A DNA stretch of 64,000 nt from CAG-273 sp963929915. Its GTDB lineage: Bacteria; Bacillota; Clostridia; TANB77; CAG-508. The position numbers and the translations under genes are program-made. The stretch spans positions 232,645 through 296,644 of the forward strand of contig CAWVJY010000008.1 of assembly GCA_963929915.1 (NCBI GenBank), given 5' to 3'. Of this stretch, positions 8,546 to 16,641 are shown piece after piece; positions within the stretch are counted from its first letter, which is position 1; every line of letters starts with the position of its first letter. Below the pieces are notes generated by a model. That model was given only the letters and a program-made list of their open reading frames with translations. It was not told the origin of the DNA and made no database searches.

Positions 8546-8670
8546 TTTCTATACCTCCCTATCAAAAAAATATTTTAGTTCTTTCGTATGGTATATAGTA
8601 TTCTTATTTTTTAAAAGTGTTACAAAGCTAAATTGTAAAAGTAAAATATAATTAGAAAAAGCAAAGGAAT

Positions 8671-8743
8671 GTCCCAACTGGCTGAAAATCAACCAATAGG
8701 GACGTTCTTTTTTGGTCGAAAATCAGCCAAAAAGGACCGTCCC
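8671..8743. repeat. Variant of the REP-like palindrome
   Basis: Begins GTCCCAACTGGC and ends GACCGTCCC, like the REP-like repeats at 20.7-27.1 kb, but its centre holds two inverted copies of a TTGGCTGAAAATC-type sequence instead of the GACCCC/GGGGTC stem. The 301-base gap 8546-8846 holds this repeat, then TATAAT at 8800-8805 as a likely mutL -10, and nothing else recognisable. Confidence 0.5.
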
Positions 8744-8846
8744 TCTTGGCTGAAATGAAAAAAATCTAAAAAAGTCTACAAAAAAACAAAAAAGAATGAT
8801 ATAATTTGTAACAGAAAAAACAATAGAAAAATATGGAGGAAAATAC

Positions 8847-11015
8847 ATGGGAAATATTGTACTATTAGATGATAATACGATTAATAAAATTGCGGCAGGA
8901 GAAGTTATAGAAAGACCAGCATCTGTAGTAAAAGAATTAATGGAAAATTCTATTGATGCGGGAGCAACCGTTATTAATGTAGAAATAAAAAATGGAGGAA
9001 TTTCTTATATTCGAATTACAGATAACGGAAAGGGATTTGCTCCAGATGATATGGAAATTGCATTTGAGAGACATGCAACTTCTAAAATTAGAAAAGCAGA
9101 AGATTTAGAGACCGTTACTTCTATGGGGTTTAGAGGAGAAGCTTTAGCTAGTATTGCAGCTATTAGTAAAGTAGAACTTGTTTCTAAAACAGCAGAAAAT
9201 GAAATTGGTTACAAAGTGGAAATAGAAGGTGGAAAGCTTTTAAATAAAGAAGAAGCAGGTTGCTCCAAAGGAAGTACCATTACGATTCAAAATTTATTTT
9301 ACAATACTCCTGTTAGATATAAATTTTTAAAAAAGGATTTTACAGAAGCAGGATACATAGAAGATGTAGTAACTAGAATTGCTTTAGTACATCCAGAGGT
9401 TGCTATTAGGCTAATCAATACAGGAAAAACCATTATTCAAACACCAGGAAATGGAGATAGTAAAGCCGTTATTTATAGTATTTATGGAAAAGATATTGCA
9501 GAAAATATTTTAGATGTATCTTATGAATATGAAGATATTAAAATAACGGGGGTAATTGGAAAACCAGTTATAGCACGTTCTAATCGTTCTAACCAACTAT
9601 TTTTTGTGAATAAAAGATATATTAAAGATAAAACATTAACAAGTGCAGCAGAGCAAGGCTACAAAGGGTTAATTACAATTGGCAAATATGGCTTTTTAGT
9701 GTTAAATATAGAAATGAGTCCTAATAAAGTAGATGTTAATGTACACCCTGCAAAATTAGAAGTTCGTTTTGAAGAAGAAAGCAAAGTATTTAAAGCAGTA
9801 TATCATGCTATTAAAGATACTTTATTAAAAGGAGATTTAGTAGCAGATACAGAACAAGTACCAGAAGAAACGAAAATAAATACGATAGTGAATTCTACCG
9901 CAATTCCTACAAATACAATACCAGTAAGTACAACACCCCTAGATGCAGCAAATCTTAGGTATAATCCTAATATAGCAGATACCAATAAAAATCAGGATAA
10001 GCAAGAAGAGAACAAAGAAGAAAAAACATTGGGTGGCCTATTCAGAAGATTGGTAAAAGAACATGAAGAAAAAGAAAAGAAGGAAGAAAAACAAACAGAT
10101 AATGAACCAGAAGATAAAGGTAATTTCATTGCCGAACTTTATACCAATAAATTTGGTGTTTCAGAAGAAAAATCACCTTATGAATTACCTACTAAAAAAA
10201 TAGATATACAAGAAATTCAAGAACAAAATAAAGTTAAGAAACAAGAAAATACAACAAACCAAAAAGATAACAAGAATTTTGATGAAATGTATTTACGTAC
10301 TTTTGGCGCAATGCCATCAGAATTAAGAAAGCTTGCCGAGGAAGAAAAGAAAAAAGAAGAAAAAATTACAGTAAAACCAGAAGAACTAGAAGCAGTAGAA
10401 AATATTTCTATTTTTCCAAAAGAAGATAAACAACAAATTCCTGATTACAAATTTATAGGTATTGCATTTTCTACCTATATTATTCTAGAATTAGGAAAAG
10501 AACTTTACATTTTAGATCAACATGCAGCACATGAAAGAATTTTATATGAAAAAGTAAAAAAGAACTATTATAGTGATGACCAAAAAGATTCTCAATTAAT
10601 GCTATTACCAGATATTATTAATTTGTCTCATAAAGAAATGGATATTGCAAAAGAAAATATGGAAATGTTTGAAAAAGCAGGTTTCACCTTAGAAGAATTT
10701 GGAGAAAACACTATCAAACTAAGTGGAGTTCCTAATATTTGTTTGGACTTAGATACCAAAGAGCTATTTCTAGAAACATTAGATGAAATTAATACTGTAG
10801 CTAGAACTGCTAAACAAGAAAAAGAAGAAAAGTTTATTGCAACTGTTGCTTGTAAAGCAGCAGTAAAAGCTAATATGGCACTTACCAAAGAGGAAGTAGA
10901 CAACTTAATGAGTCAATTATTAGTGCTTCCAAATCCATTTACCTGTCCACATGGAAGACCAACCGCAATTAAAATGACCAAAACAGATATTGAAAAGAAA
11001 TTTTCAAGAAGATAA
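8847..11015 (+). CDS. mutL: DNA mismatch repair protein MutL
   Basis: Couples MutS mismatch recognition to strand removal. The GHKL ATPase motifs are clear in the first 120 residues: IAAGEVIERPASVVKELMEN, DNGKGF, and MGFRGEALASI. A long charged linker (about 330-520) connects to the dimerisation domain. That domain has the endonuclease motif DQHAAHERILYEK and the zinc-site CPHGRP, so this is a nicking-competent MutL, as expected outside the MutH-using gammaproteobacteria. Length 722 aa. The ATG has GGAGGAAA upstream. No mutS is visible in the window. Confidence 0.96.
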   Translation: MGNIVLLDDNTINKIAAGEVIERPASVVKELMENSIDAGATVINVEIKNGGISYIRITDNGKGFAPDDMEIAFERHATSKIRKAEDLETVTSMGFRGEALASIAAISKVELVSKTAENEIGYKVEIEGGKLLNKEEAGCSKGSTITIQNLFYNTPVRYKFLKKDFTEAGYIEDVVTRIALVHPEVAIRLINTGKTIIQTPGNGDSKAVIYSIYGKDIAENILDVSYEYEDIKITGVIGKPVIARSNRSNQLFFVNKRYIKDKTLTSAAEQGYKGLITIGKYGFLVLNIEMSPNKVDVNVHPAKLEVRFEEESKVFKAVYHAIKDTLLKGDLVADTEQVPEETKINTIVNSTAIPTNTIPVSTTPLDAANLRYNPNIADTNKNQDKQEENKEEKTLGGLFRRLVKEHEEKEKKEEKQTDNEPEDKGNFIAELYTNKFGVSEEKSPYELPTKKIDIQEIQEQNKVKKQENTTNQKDNKNFDEMYLRTFGAMPSELRKLAEEEKKKEEKITVKPEELEAVENISIFPKEDKQQIPDYKFIGIAFSTYIILELGKELYILDQHAAHERILYEKVKKNYYSDDQKDSQLMLLPDIINLSHKEMDIAKENMEMFEKAGFTLEEFGENTIKLSGVPNICLDLDTKELFLETLDEINTVARTAKQEKEEKFIATVACKAAVKANMALTKEEVDNLMSQLLVLPNPFTCPHGRPTAIKMTKTDIEKKFSRR

Positions 11016-11137
11016 AAATAATACAAAGTTTTTTTACATAAAACAACATAAAATTAGATAATTAGCAGATTGGCAAAAAGTAATAAAAAATAGTACAAAG
11101 TAGTACAAAATTTAAGAAAAAGAGAAGAGGAAAAAAC

Positions 11138-11566
11138 ATGGTTTTATTTATCTATTTTTGTATATTAGTATTAAATATTGTAGCAATATTTTTAATGTAT
11201 CGTTTTTTAGGTACAACCATAGAAAAAAAAGAAAAATGGATTTTTATTGTGGTAGGAATGGCTCTTATGTATATGCTAGTATCTTTTGTTTATTGGCTAA
11301 GTACAAAAGATATAGATTTAGGTACCAATAGTAATTTAGGTTCTAACTTTATTACTTTTACCTTTGTACCAGTCAATGGAATCTTAGTTTTGCCATTTTT
11401 GGCAAGTTCTTATCGTTATTGGAAAGAAGGAAGATTAAAACCTGAAAAATTTAGAAATAGAATTATTCTAGCTGTTATTATTTTAGTAATTGTTTTAGTA
11501 ATTGAATTTTTTTATTTTCAAGATATTCAAAATGGAATTTTAAGTTTAGTACAAGCTAACCAATAA
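11138..11566 (+). CDS. Unrecognised four-TM membrane protein (142 aa)
   Basis: The family is not recognised. Hydrophobic segments lie at about residues 1-24, 35-57, 72-92 and 109-130, separated by short charged loops (TTIEKKEK, YRYWKEGRLKPEKFRNR). There are no cysteines or catalytic motifs. It sits between mutL and miaA with an AGAGGAAA ribosome-binding site, and the pattern suggests a small integral membrane protein. No substrate or partner can be proposed. Confidence 0.75.
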   Translation: MVLFIYFCILVLNIVAIFLMYRFLGTTIEKKEKWIFIVVGMALMYMLVSFVYWLSTKDIDLGTNSNLGSNFITFTFVPVNGILVLPFLASSYRYWKEGRLKPEKFRNRIILAVIILVIVLVIEFFYFQDIQNGILSLVQANQ

Positions 11567-11654
11567 ATGAAACAATATTTAAAAATATGCAAACTAAAAA
11601 ATAAAAATTAAAATTAAAATAACAAAATAAGCAGTATAATAAGTAGCTTAAAAG

Positions 11655-11700
11655 AAAGGAGAATGTTGTATAATATCCTTTATATTATACAAAGAAAATT
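11655..11700 (+). promoter_or_regulatory. Shine-Dalgarno separated from the miaA start by a hairpin
   Basis: AAAGGAG (11655-11661) is the only Shine-Dalgarno near miaA but lies 39 bases before its ATG. Between them is a perfect 10-bp hairpin, TGTATAATAT and ATATTATACA (11667-11691), with loop CCTTT. Folding would bring the Shine-Dalgarno to an effective 14 bases from the ATG. The loop is also complementary to AAAGG, so it could instead mask the site. An ATG at 11663 opens an overlapping 20-codon frame with poor spacing. Confidence 0.5.
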
Positions 11701-12633
11701 ATGCAAAAAAACAAACCAAAAGTAATTGTGATTTGTGGTCCAACAGCTTCAGGCAAAACTAAATTATCCATAGAGCTTGCTAAACAAATACAAGGAGAAA
11801 TTGTTTCTTGTGATTCTATGCAAATTTATCAGGAAATGAATATAGGAACTGCAAAACCAACCAAAGAAGAAATGCAAGGAATACCACATTATTTATTGGA
11901 TTTTGTTTCACCAAGTAAAAGGTATAGTGTAGCAGATTTTAAAAAAGATGCTACCTTAGCAATAGAAAATATCTTACAGTATAATAAAGTGCCTATTTTG
12001 GTAGGAGGTACAGGACTTTATATAGAAAGCTTAGTTAAAAATATTGAGTACCCAGAAATAGAATTAGATAGTAATTATAGAAAACAACTAGAAGAGCAAA
12101 TACAAGAAAAAGGTCTAGAAGTACTATATGAAAAAGCAAAAGAGATTGATCCAAAAGCAATGGAAACGATTAGTAAAAACGATAAGAAGCGTATTATGAG
12201 GGTATTAGAACTTTACCGTCAAACAGGTAAAACCAAAACAGAACTAGAAAAACTATCTAGGCAAAATCCACCACCTTATGACTATCATGTTTTTGCGATT
12301 ACAATGGATCGAGAAAAATTATATAATAGAATTAACCAAAGAGTGGACAACATGATAGAGCAAGGGTTAATTCAAGAAGTAGAAAACTTGCTAAAAAAAT
12401 ATAATACTTTTCCTACTGCTATGCAAGGGTTAGGGTATAAAGAGGTAGTAAGTTATTTGCAAGGAAATATAACCAAAGAAGAAATGATTGAAAAATTAAA
12501 GATGGAAACCAGAAGATATGCAAAAAGGCAATTAACATGGTTTCGAAAAGATAAAAATATAAAATGGCTAAATGCTTTAGCACCAATACAAGAAAATATA
12601 CAATGTATTGTGGAGGATTACAGTGGAGAATAA
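11701..12633 (+). CDS. miaA: tRNA dimethylallyltransferase MiaA
   Basis: Adds a dimethylallyl group to A37 of UNN-decoding tRNAs. The P-loop GPTASGKTKLS lies at residues 12-22, followed by the DSMQIYQEMNIGTAKP substrate-binding block, IPHYLLDFVSP, LVGGTGLYIESL and the C-terminal QLTWFRKD. Full length (310 aa). It usually lies next to mutL in Firmicutes, which fits here with one membrane gene between. Its 3' end overlaps the following gene by 11 bases, so the two are probably co-translated. Confidence 0.95.
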   Translation: MQKNKPKVIVICGPTASGKTKLSIELAKQIQGEIVSCDSMQIYQEMNIGTAKPTKEEMQGIPHYLLDFVSPSKRYSVADFKKDATLAIENILQYNKVPILVGGTGLYIESLVKNIEYPEIELDSNYRKQLEEQIQEKGLEVLYEKAKEIDPKAMETISKNDKKRIMRVLELYRQTGKTKTELEKLSRQNPPPYDYHVFAITMDREKLYNRINQRVDNMIEQGLIQEVENLLKKYNTFPTAMQGLGYKEVVSYLQGNITKEEMIEKLKMETRRYAKRQLTWFRKDKNIKWLNALAPIQENIQCIVEDYSGE

Positions 12634-13948
12634 AAAAAATGTAACAGCATCTGAAAAAATGAAAAATAAGAAAATAGCACCTCGAAAAAAGAAATCAAAG
12701 AATATAAAGAATATGTGGAATGACATTATAGGGCATAAAAAAATTCTGATTGCTTTGATTGTGGTTCTTGCGGTTATTATTTTTTGCATCTATAAAGTTA
12801 TAATATTTATTCAGAACCCAACAGATACCTTTATGGTAGAACAAGGAATGATTTATCAAGAAGAAAAAGGAACAGGCTATGTTATTAGAGATGAAACAAT
12901 TGTAAAAGGTTCTAATTATAAAAATGGAATGGAACAAATAAAAACAGAAGGAGAACGAGTAGCAAAAGGAGAAGACATTTTTCGTTATTATTCTAGTGGG
13001 GAAGAAAATCTCATAAAAAAAATACAAGATTTAGATGCAAAAATAGATGAAGCTATGGCAAAAGAGGAACCTTTGTATCCCAGTGATGTGAAAGCTCTAG
13101 AAAAACAAATAGAAGATGATATTGCTTCTTTATATCAAGTCAATAATTTACAAACAATCCGTGAAACGAAAAAAAGTATTGCAGACAGTATTACAAAAAA
13201 AGCAAAAATAGCAGGTGAATATAGTCCAGCAGGATCTTACTTAAAAAAATTAATTGATGAAAGAAGTGAATATGAAAATCAATTAAATCAAGGAGCAGAA
13301 CGACTAACAGCACCAATTAGTGGTGTAGTGTCATATAAAGTAGATGGATTAGAAGATGTTTTAACAACAGATGATTTTAGCAAAATTACAACAGAATTTT
13401 TAGAAGGACTTAATTTAAAAACAGGGCAAGTAGTAGCGGATAGTAAAGAAAGTGCTAAAATTATTAATAATTTTGAATGCTATATTGCTTGCAGTATGGA
13501 TTCTGAACAAGTCAAAAATGCAGAAGTAGGGCAATCTGTTGACTTAAGATTACCAAGTGGAAGTGAAGTAACTAGCGAAATTGTTAATATTTTAGAAGAA
13601 GAAAACAAAGTAGTTATTACCTTTAAAATAGATAAACAAGTACAAGAACTTATTAGTTACCGCAAAATTTCTTTTACCATTATTTGGTGGAGTGATAGTG
13701 GCAAAAAGATTCCAAATACTGCTATTGGTACAGAAACAAAAGGAGAAAATGAACTTCATTATGTAGTTAGAACAAGAGCTGGATACCAAGATAAAATTTG
13801 GATTAAAATAAAAAGACAAAATGATAAATATGCCATAGTAGAAAATTATACAAGAACAGAACTAGAAGAATTAGGCTTTACAGATGAAGAAATTCAAAAT
13901 GCTATCAGTTTGACTTTATATGATGAAATTCTAAAAAAACCGACATAA
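12623..13948 (+). CDS. HlyD-like membrane-anchored adaptor protein
   Basis: Protein of 441 residues with a basic cytoplasmic N-terminus, one membrane anchor (about residues 38-60) and an extracytoplasmic region. That region has a coiled-coil (LIKKIQDLDAKIDEAMAKEE onward) and a lipoyl/HlyD-type strand segment (RLTAPISGVVSYKVDGLED). Such proteins are found upstream of sepF in Clostridia, where their role in division or envelope assembly is undefined. I choose GTG at 12623, spaced 6 bases from GGAGG, over an earlier in-frame TTG. No ABC partner is adjacent, which argues against a standard efflux pump. Confidence 0.75.
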   Translation: MENKKNVTASEKMKNKKIAPRKKKSKNIKNMWNDIIGHKKILIALIVVLAVIIFCIYKVIIFIQNPTDTFMVEQGMIYQEEKGTGYVIRDETIVKGSNYKNGMEQIKTEGERVAKGEDIFRYYSSGEENLIKKIQDLDAKIDEAMAKEEPLYPSDVKALEKQIEDDIASLYQVNNLQTIRETKKSIADSITKKAKIAGEYSPAGSYLKKLIDERSEYENQLNQGAERLTAPISGVVSYKVDGLEDVLTTDDFSKITTEFLEGLNLKTGQVVADSKESAKIINNFECYIACSMDSEQVKNAEVGQSVDLRLPSGSEVTSEIVNILEEENKVVITFKIDKQVQELISYRKISFTIIWWSDSGKKIPNTAIGTETKGENELHYVVRTRAGYQDKIWIKIKRQNDKYAIVENYTRTELEELGFTDEEIQNAISLTLYDEILKKPT

Positions 13949-13950
13949 AA

Positions 13951-14043
13951 TATTACAATTATATTACAAATATATTACAATAATATTAAATTATGATTAC
14001 AAACACAAAAACTATTGACAAGAAGACTAAAAAGTTAGATACT
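13951..14043 (+). promoter_or_regulatory. sepF promoter with 11-bp-phased ATTACAA boxes
   Basis: ATTACAA starts at 13952, 13963, 13974 and 13996, that is +0, +11, +22 and +44. A TTGACA (14015-14020) and GATACT (14038-14043) pair with a 17-base spacer follows. The last box begins 19 bases before the -35, exactly as in the promoter at 32.1 kb. Helically phased boxes upstream of a -35 suggest an activator, a cooperative regulator or a phased RNA polymerase alpha-subunit contact. Confidence 0.65.
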
Positions 14044-14089
14044 ATTTACAGTTAAACGAATGATAAATTCGAATTAGGAGGTTGTTTAA

Positions 14090-14575
14090 ATGGCAGGAGC
14101 TATTATGGAAAAAGTATGGGGATTATTTGGAATGGACCCAGCTGAAGATAAAGAAGAAGAAGAGGTAGAAAACTACGATCAAGAAGAGGAAGAAGCTACC
14201 GAAGAAGAGGATCAAGAACAAGAAACAAGAAGACCTTGGGGAAGAAAAAATAGCAAAGTAGTTAGTATGCCACAAGTTCAACAAGTAAAAATGGTTATTT
14301 CTCAACCAACAAACTTTGAACAAGCTGCTAATATTTGCGATTTATTAAAACAAAAGAAATCCGTAATTGTTAATTTAGAATATGTAAATAAAGATGTTGC
14401 AAGAAGAATTATAGATGTAGTATCTGGAGCAGTACATGCTTTAGATGGTCATATGCAAAAAATTTCTAATTCTATTGTATTAATTGCACCATTTAATTAT
14501 GATATTGAAAACGAAATGGCTAGAGATGAAATTAAAAATAAATTATCCGTTTCATGGCTAAGAAATAATAACTAA
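14090..14575 (+). CDS. sepF: Cell division protein SepF
   Basis: FtsZ-binding membrane-associated ring protein of monoderm bacteria. An N-terminal amphipathic stretch (AGAIMEKVWGLFGM) would insert in the membrane. A highly acidic linker of about 40 residues follows. The SepF core (residues 70-155) contains FEQAANICDLLKQKKSVIVNLE and the dimer-forming VSGAVHALDGHMQKISNSIVLIAP. The ATG follows AGGAGGTTG. Located with divIVA immediately downstream, as in the usual division cluster, although ylmG/yggT and the S4-domain gene are absent here. Confidence 0.95.
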   Translation: MAGAIMEKVWGLFGMDPAEDKEEEEVENYDQEEEEATEEEDQEQETRRPWGRKNSKVVSMPQVQQVKMVISQPTNFEQAANICDLLKQKKSVIVNLEYVNKDVARRIIDVVSGAVHALDGHMQKISNSIVLIAPFNYDIENEMARDEIKNKLSVSWLRNNN

Positions 14576-14642
14576 AGAAAAAGCAGGTAGCAAATAACAA
14601 GGCTATCTGTTTTACGAAGCAAAAAATGTAGGAGGAAAAAAT

Positions 14643-15092
14643 ATGCTAACCCCTTTAGATATTGAGAACAAAAAATTTTCAAAACAAATGATGAATGGAT
14701 ATAGTGTAGAAGAAGTAGACGACTTTCTAGATGAATTAACAGCAGACTACGAAAAAATATATAAAGAAGTTGCAGAAGCAAAAAATAAAATAGAAGATTT
14801 ACAAGAAAGTATGGAAAAATATAAAAATATCGAAGGAACTTTACAAAATACTTTGGTAATGGCACAATCTGCAGCAGATGAGGTAAAAAGGCTTGCAAAA
14901 CAACAAGCTGAGCAAATGATTAATGAAGCACAAGCAACTGCCAAACAAGCTGTTACAGAATTAGAACAAGAATTAACTTTAAAGAAAAAAGAAATGGAAG
15001 AAGTACAAAAACAATTTGATGTTTACAAAGCAAAAATGGAATCTCTTTTAATTTCACAATTAGAGTTATTAAAAGATGTGAATAAGGACTAA
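14643..15092 (+). CDS. divIVA: DivIVA/GpsB-family division-site protein
   Basis: Coiled-coil protein that recognises negatively curved membrane at poles and septa. The N-terminal lipid-binding domain is typical (LTPLDIENKKFSKQMMNGYSVEEVDDFLDEL), with the exposed hydrophobic turn near residues 16-20. Two long coiled-coil stretches follow (residues 35-75 and 80-140). Length 149 aa. Preceded by GGAGGAAAAAAT and followed by a terminator, so it closes the sepF operon. Confidence 0.92.
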   Translation: MLTPLDIENKKFSKQMMNGYSVEEVDDFLDELTADYEKIYKEVAEAKNKIEDLQESMEKYKNIEGTLQNTLVMAQSAADEVKRLAKQQAEQMINEAQATAKQAVTELEQELTLKKKEMEEVQKQFDVYKAKMESLLISQLELLKDVNKD

Positions 15093-15108
15093 GAGAATGT
15101 AAAAAGTG

Positions 15109-15139
15109 GAGATAGCTTTTAAATGCTATCTCTATTTTT
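15109..15139 (+). terminator. Terminator of the sepF-divIVA operon
   Basis: Hairpin GAGATAGC / GCTATCTC with an 8-base loop, followed by TATTTTTA, 17 bases after the divIVA stop. Confidence 0.8.
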
Positions 15140-15151
15140 AGCTATTATAAT

Positions 15152-15332
15152 ATTCAAAGTAAATATATTACAACGTTTGACCTTGGTGTCGCAATTTCCT
15201 ATATTGTGCAAGAAAATCTACGATTTTCTGCACATACTAGCATGAAAATTGCTCCAATTCGCACTTCGTGGCACAGCCACTCCGTTTGGTCGCTTACGCG
15301 GTCTACACTTTTGTAATATATTTACTTTGAAT
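15152..15332. repeat. Element C: 181-bp element with perfect 22-bp terminal inverted repeats
   Basis: The ends ATTCAAAGTAAATATATTAC.. (15152-15173) and its exact reverse complement (15311-15332) enclose a core of clearly higher GC. The core contains a second hairpin (TGTGCA-GAAAATC / GATTTTC-TGCACA) and GGTCGCTTACGCGG near its right end. It codes for no plausible protein. It lies in the 431-base gap between divIVA and rsmD. It resembles families A, B and D in architecture but not in sequence. Confidence 0.7.
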
Positions 15333-15411
15333 AAATTGCTTAGTACTAAAATTCATTGAAAAAATTACTTTACTTTTACAAATACTTGTTATATAATACA
15401 ACTAGAAAAAT

Positions 15412-15480
15412 ATTACAATTATTTAACATTATTACAATTGCATTAAGAAAATATTACAATTGTGTTAAAAATATTGACAT
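15412..15480 (+). promoter_or_regulatory. rsmD upstream region with ATTACAA boxes
   Basis: Exact ATTACAA boxes start at 15412, 15431 and 15453. Degenerate copies at 15442 and 15464 fill the same 11-bp register from 15431. A TTGACA at 15475-15480 follows. The register is looser than upstream of sepF and of the Tad-like operon, and no good -10 at 17 bases is evident. Confidence 0.5.
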
Positions 15481-15524
15481 ATTAGCTAAAAACTATAAAA
15501 TAGAAGTATATCATAAGAGGTACT

Positions 15525-16085
15525 ATGAGAGTAATTAGTGGAACAGCAAGAGGAACAAAATTAAATTCAATTCAAGAATTGTCTACAAGGCCAACATTAG
15601 ATAGAGTAAAAGAATCTTTATTTAACATTTTACAACCTAATATCCAAGAAGATTCTGTTATTTTAGATTTGTTTTCAGGAAGTGGAGCTATTGCAATTGA
15701 ATTTTTAAGTAGAGGTGCCGAAAAAGCCTATTTTTGTGAAAAAAATCAGTTGGCAGTAAAAATGATATACTCCAATTTAGAAAAAACAAAGCTAACAGAA
15801 AAAGCAGTTATTATTAAAAAAGACTATAAAAAAGCTTTAGAAATTTTACAGCAGGAAAAGGTAAAATTGGATTTTGTTTATATCGATCCACCTTATGAAG
15901 CGAATATTGCAGTTGATGCTGCAGAAAGAATTTTGTCACTAAATTTACTAAATGAAAAAGGAAACCTAATCATAGAAACCGATGATGAGAAACGAGAATT
16001 ACTCGAATTGAAAGAATTAAATGTAGATGTTTATGATATAAGAAAATATGGAAGAGTGAGTCTTATATTCTTAAGAAAAAAGTAG
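15525..16085 (+). CDS. rsmD: 16S rRNA (guanine966-N2)-methyltransferase RsmD
   Basis: Rossmann-fold SAM-dependent methyltransferase acting on 16S rRNA. It has the conserved start (MRVISGTARGTKL, RPTLDRVKESLFNIL), the SAM-binding loop LDLFSGSGAIAIEFLSRGA, and the catalytic DPPYE motif near residue 123. Length 186 aa is normal. The ATG is preceded by AAGAGGT. In Firmicutes rsmD is usually followed by coaD; here coaD is missing and a coiled-coil gene follows directly. Confidence 0.94.
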   Translation: MRVISGTARGTKLNSIQELSTRPTLDRVKESLFNILQPNIQEDSVILDLFSGSGAIAIEFLSRGAEKAYFCEKNQLAVKMIYSNLEKTKLTEKAVIIKKDYKKALEILQQEKVKLDFVYIDPPYEANIAVDAAERILSLNLLNEKGNLIIETDDEKRELLELKELNVDVYDIRKYGRVSLIFLRKK

Positions 16086-16120
16086 AATTCCTACTTTTTA
16101 GGTTGAAAGGGGTTAAAGCA

Positions 16121-16558
16121 ATGGAAATATTCACCTTATTAGAAACATTAGAAGATATGTTAGAAAAAAGCAGAAATGTACCTTTTTCTGGTAAATGTGT
16201 TGTAGATAAAGAAGAAATTTTAGATATTATTAAAGAAATTAGATTAAAACTACCAGAAGAGCTAAAACAAGCAAAATGGGTAAAAGAAGAAAGACAAAGA
16301 ATTTTAGTGGAAGCTCAAAATGAGGCAGATGAAATTATTAAAGAAGCAGAAAATAGAATTATTTCTATGATTGATGAACACGAAATTACAAGAAAGGCCT
16401 ATGAAAAGAAAGTAGAAATTATAGAAACAGCAAATGAAATGTCTCGCGAAATTTCAAAAGGAACCAAAGATTATGCAGATAGTGTTCTAGCTGGAATTGA
16501 AGTTGCACTTCAAGATGCATTAAAAGTAATTCAAGATAATAGAAAAGAACTTAAATAG
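16121..16558 (+). CDS. Coiled-coil protein of the rsmD-coaD neighbourhood (145 aa)
   Basis: Mostly helical and charged, with heptad-like runs from residue 50 to 120 (KEERQRILVEAQNEADEIIKEAENR). The composition resembles ATP synthase b/E-type stalk subunits, and related clostridial genes beside rsmD/coaD are often labelled simply ATPase. I see no nucleotide-binding motif, so that label should not be taken as a function. The ATG follows AAAGGGG. A strong terminator follows. Confidence 0.75.
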   Translation: MEIFTLLETLEDMLEKSRNVPFSGKCVVDKEEILDIIKEIRLKLPEELKQAKWVKEERQRILVEAQNEADEIIKEAENRIISMIDEHEITRKAYEKKVEIIETANEMSREISKGTKDYADSVLAGIEVALQDALKVIQDNRKELK

Positions 16559-16572
16559 AGTGTTTTTTCGGA

Positions 16573-16610
16573 AGTCAGATATCGGAAGTTTCCGATTTCT
16601 GACTTTTTTT
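16573..16610 (+). terminator. Terminator before ftsK
   Basis: AGTCAGA, then TCGGAA / TTCCGA, then TCTGACT form a two-part stem with small internal loops, followed by seven T. It lies 14 bases after the previous stop. Confidence 0.85.
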
Positions 16611-16641
16611 AAAGAAGTTCTTGGACAAAGGAGGGGCTAGT

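Noticed and set aside
8448..8651. Plus-strand frame over the Cys-rich genes
   Set aside because: It is the antisense shadow of the small minus-strand gene at 8432-8545, is Gln-rich in an artificial way and lacks a Shine-Dalgarno.
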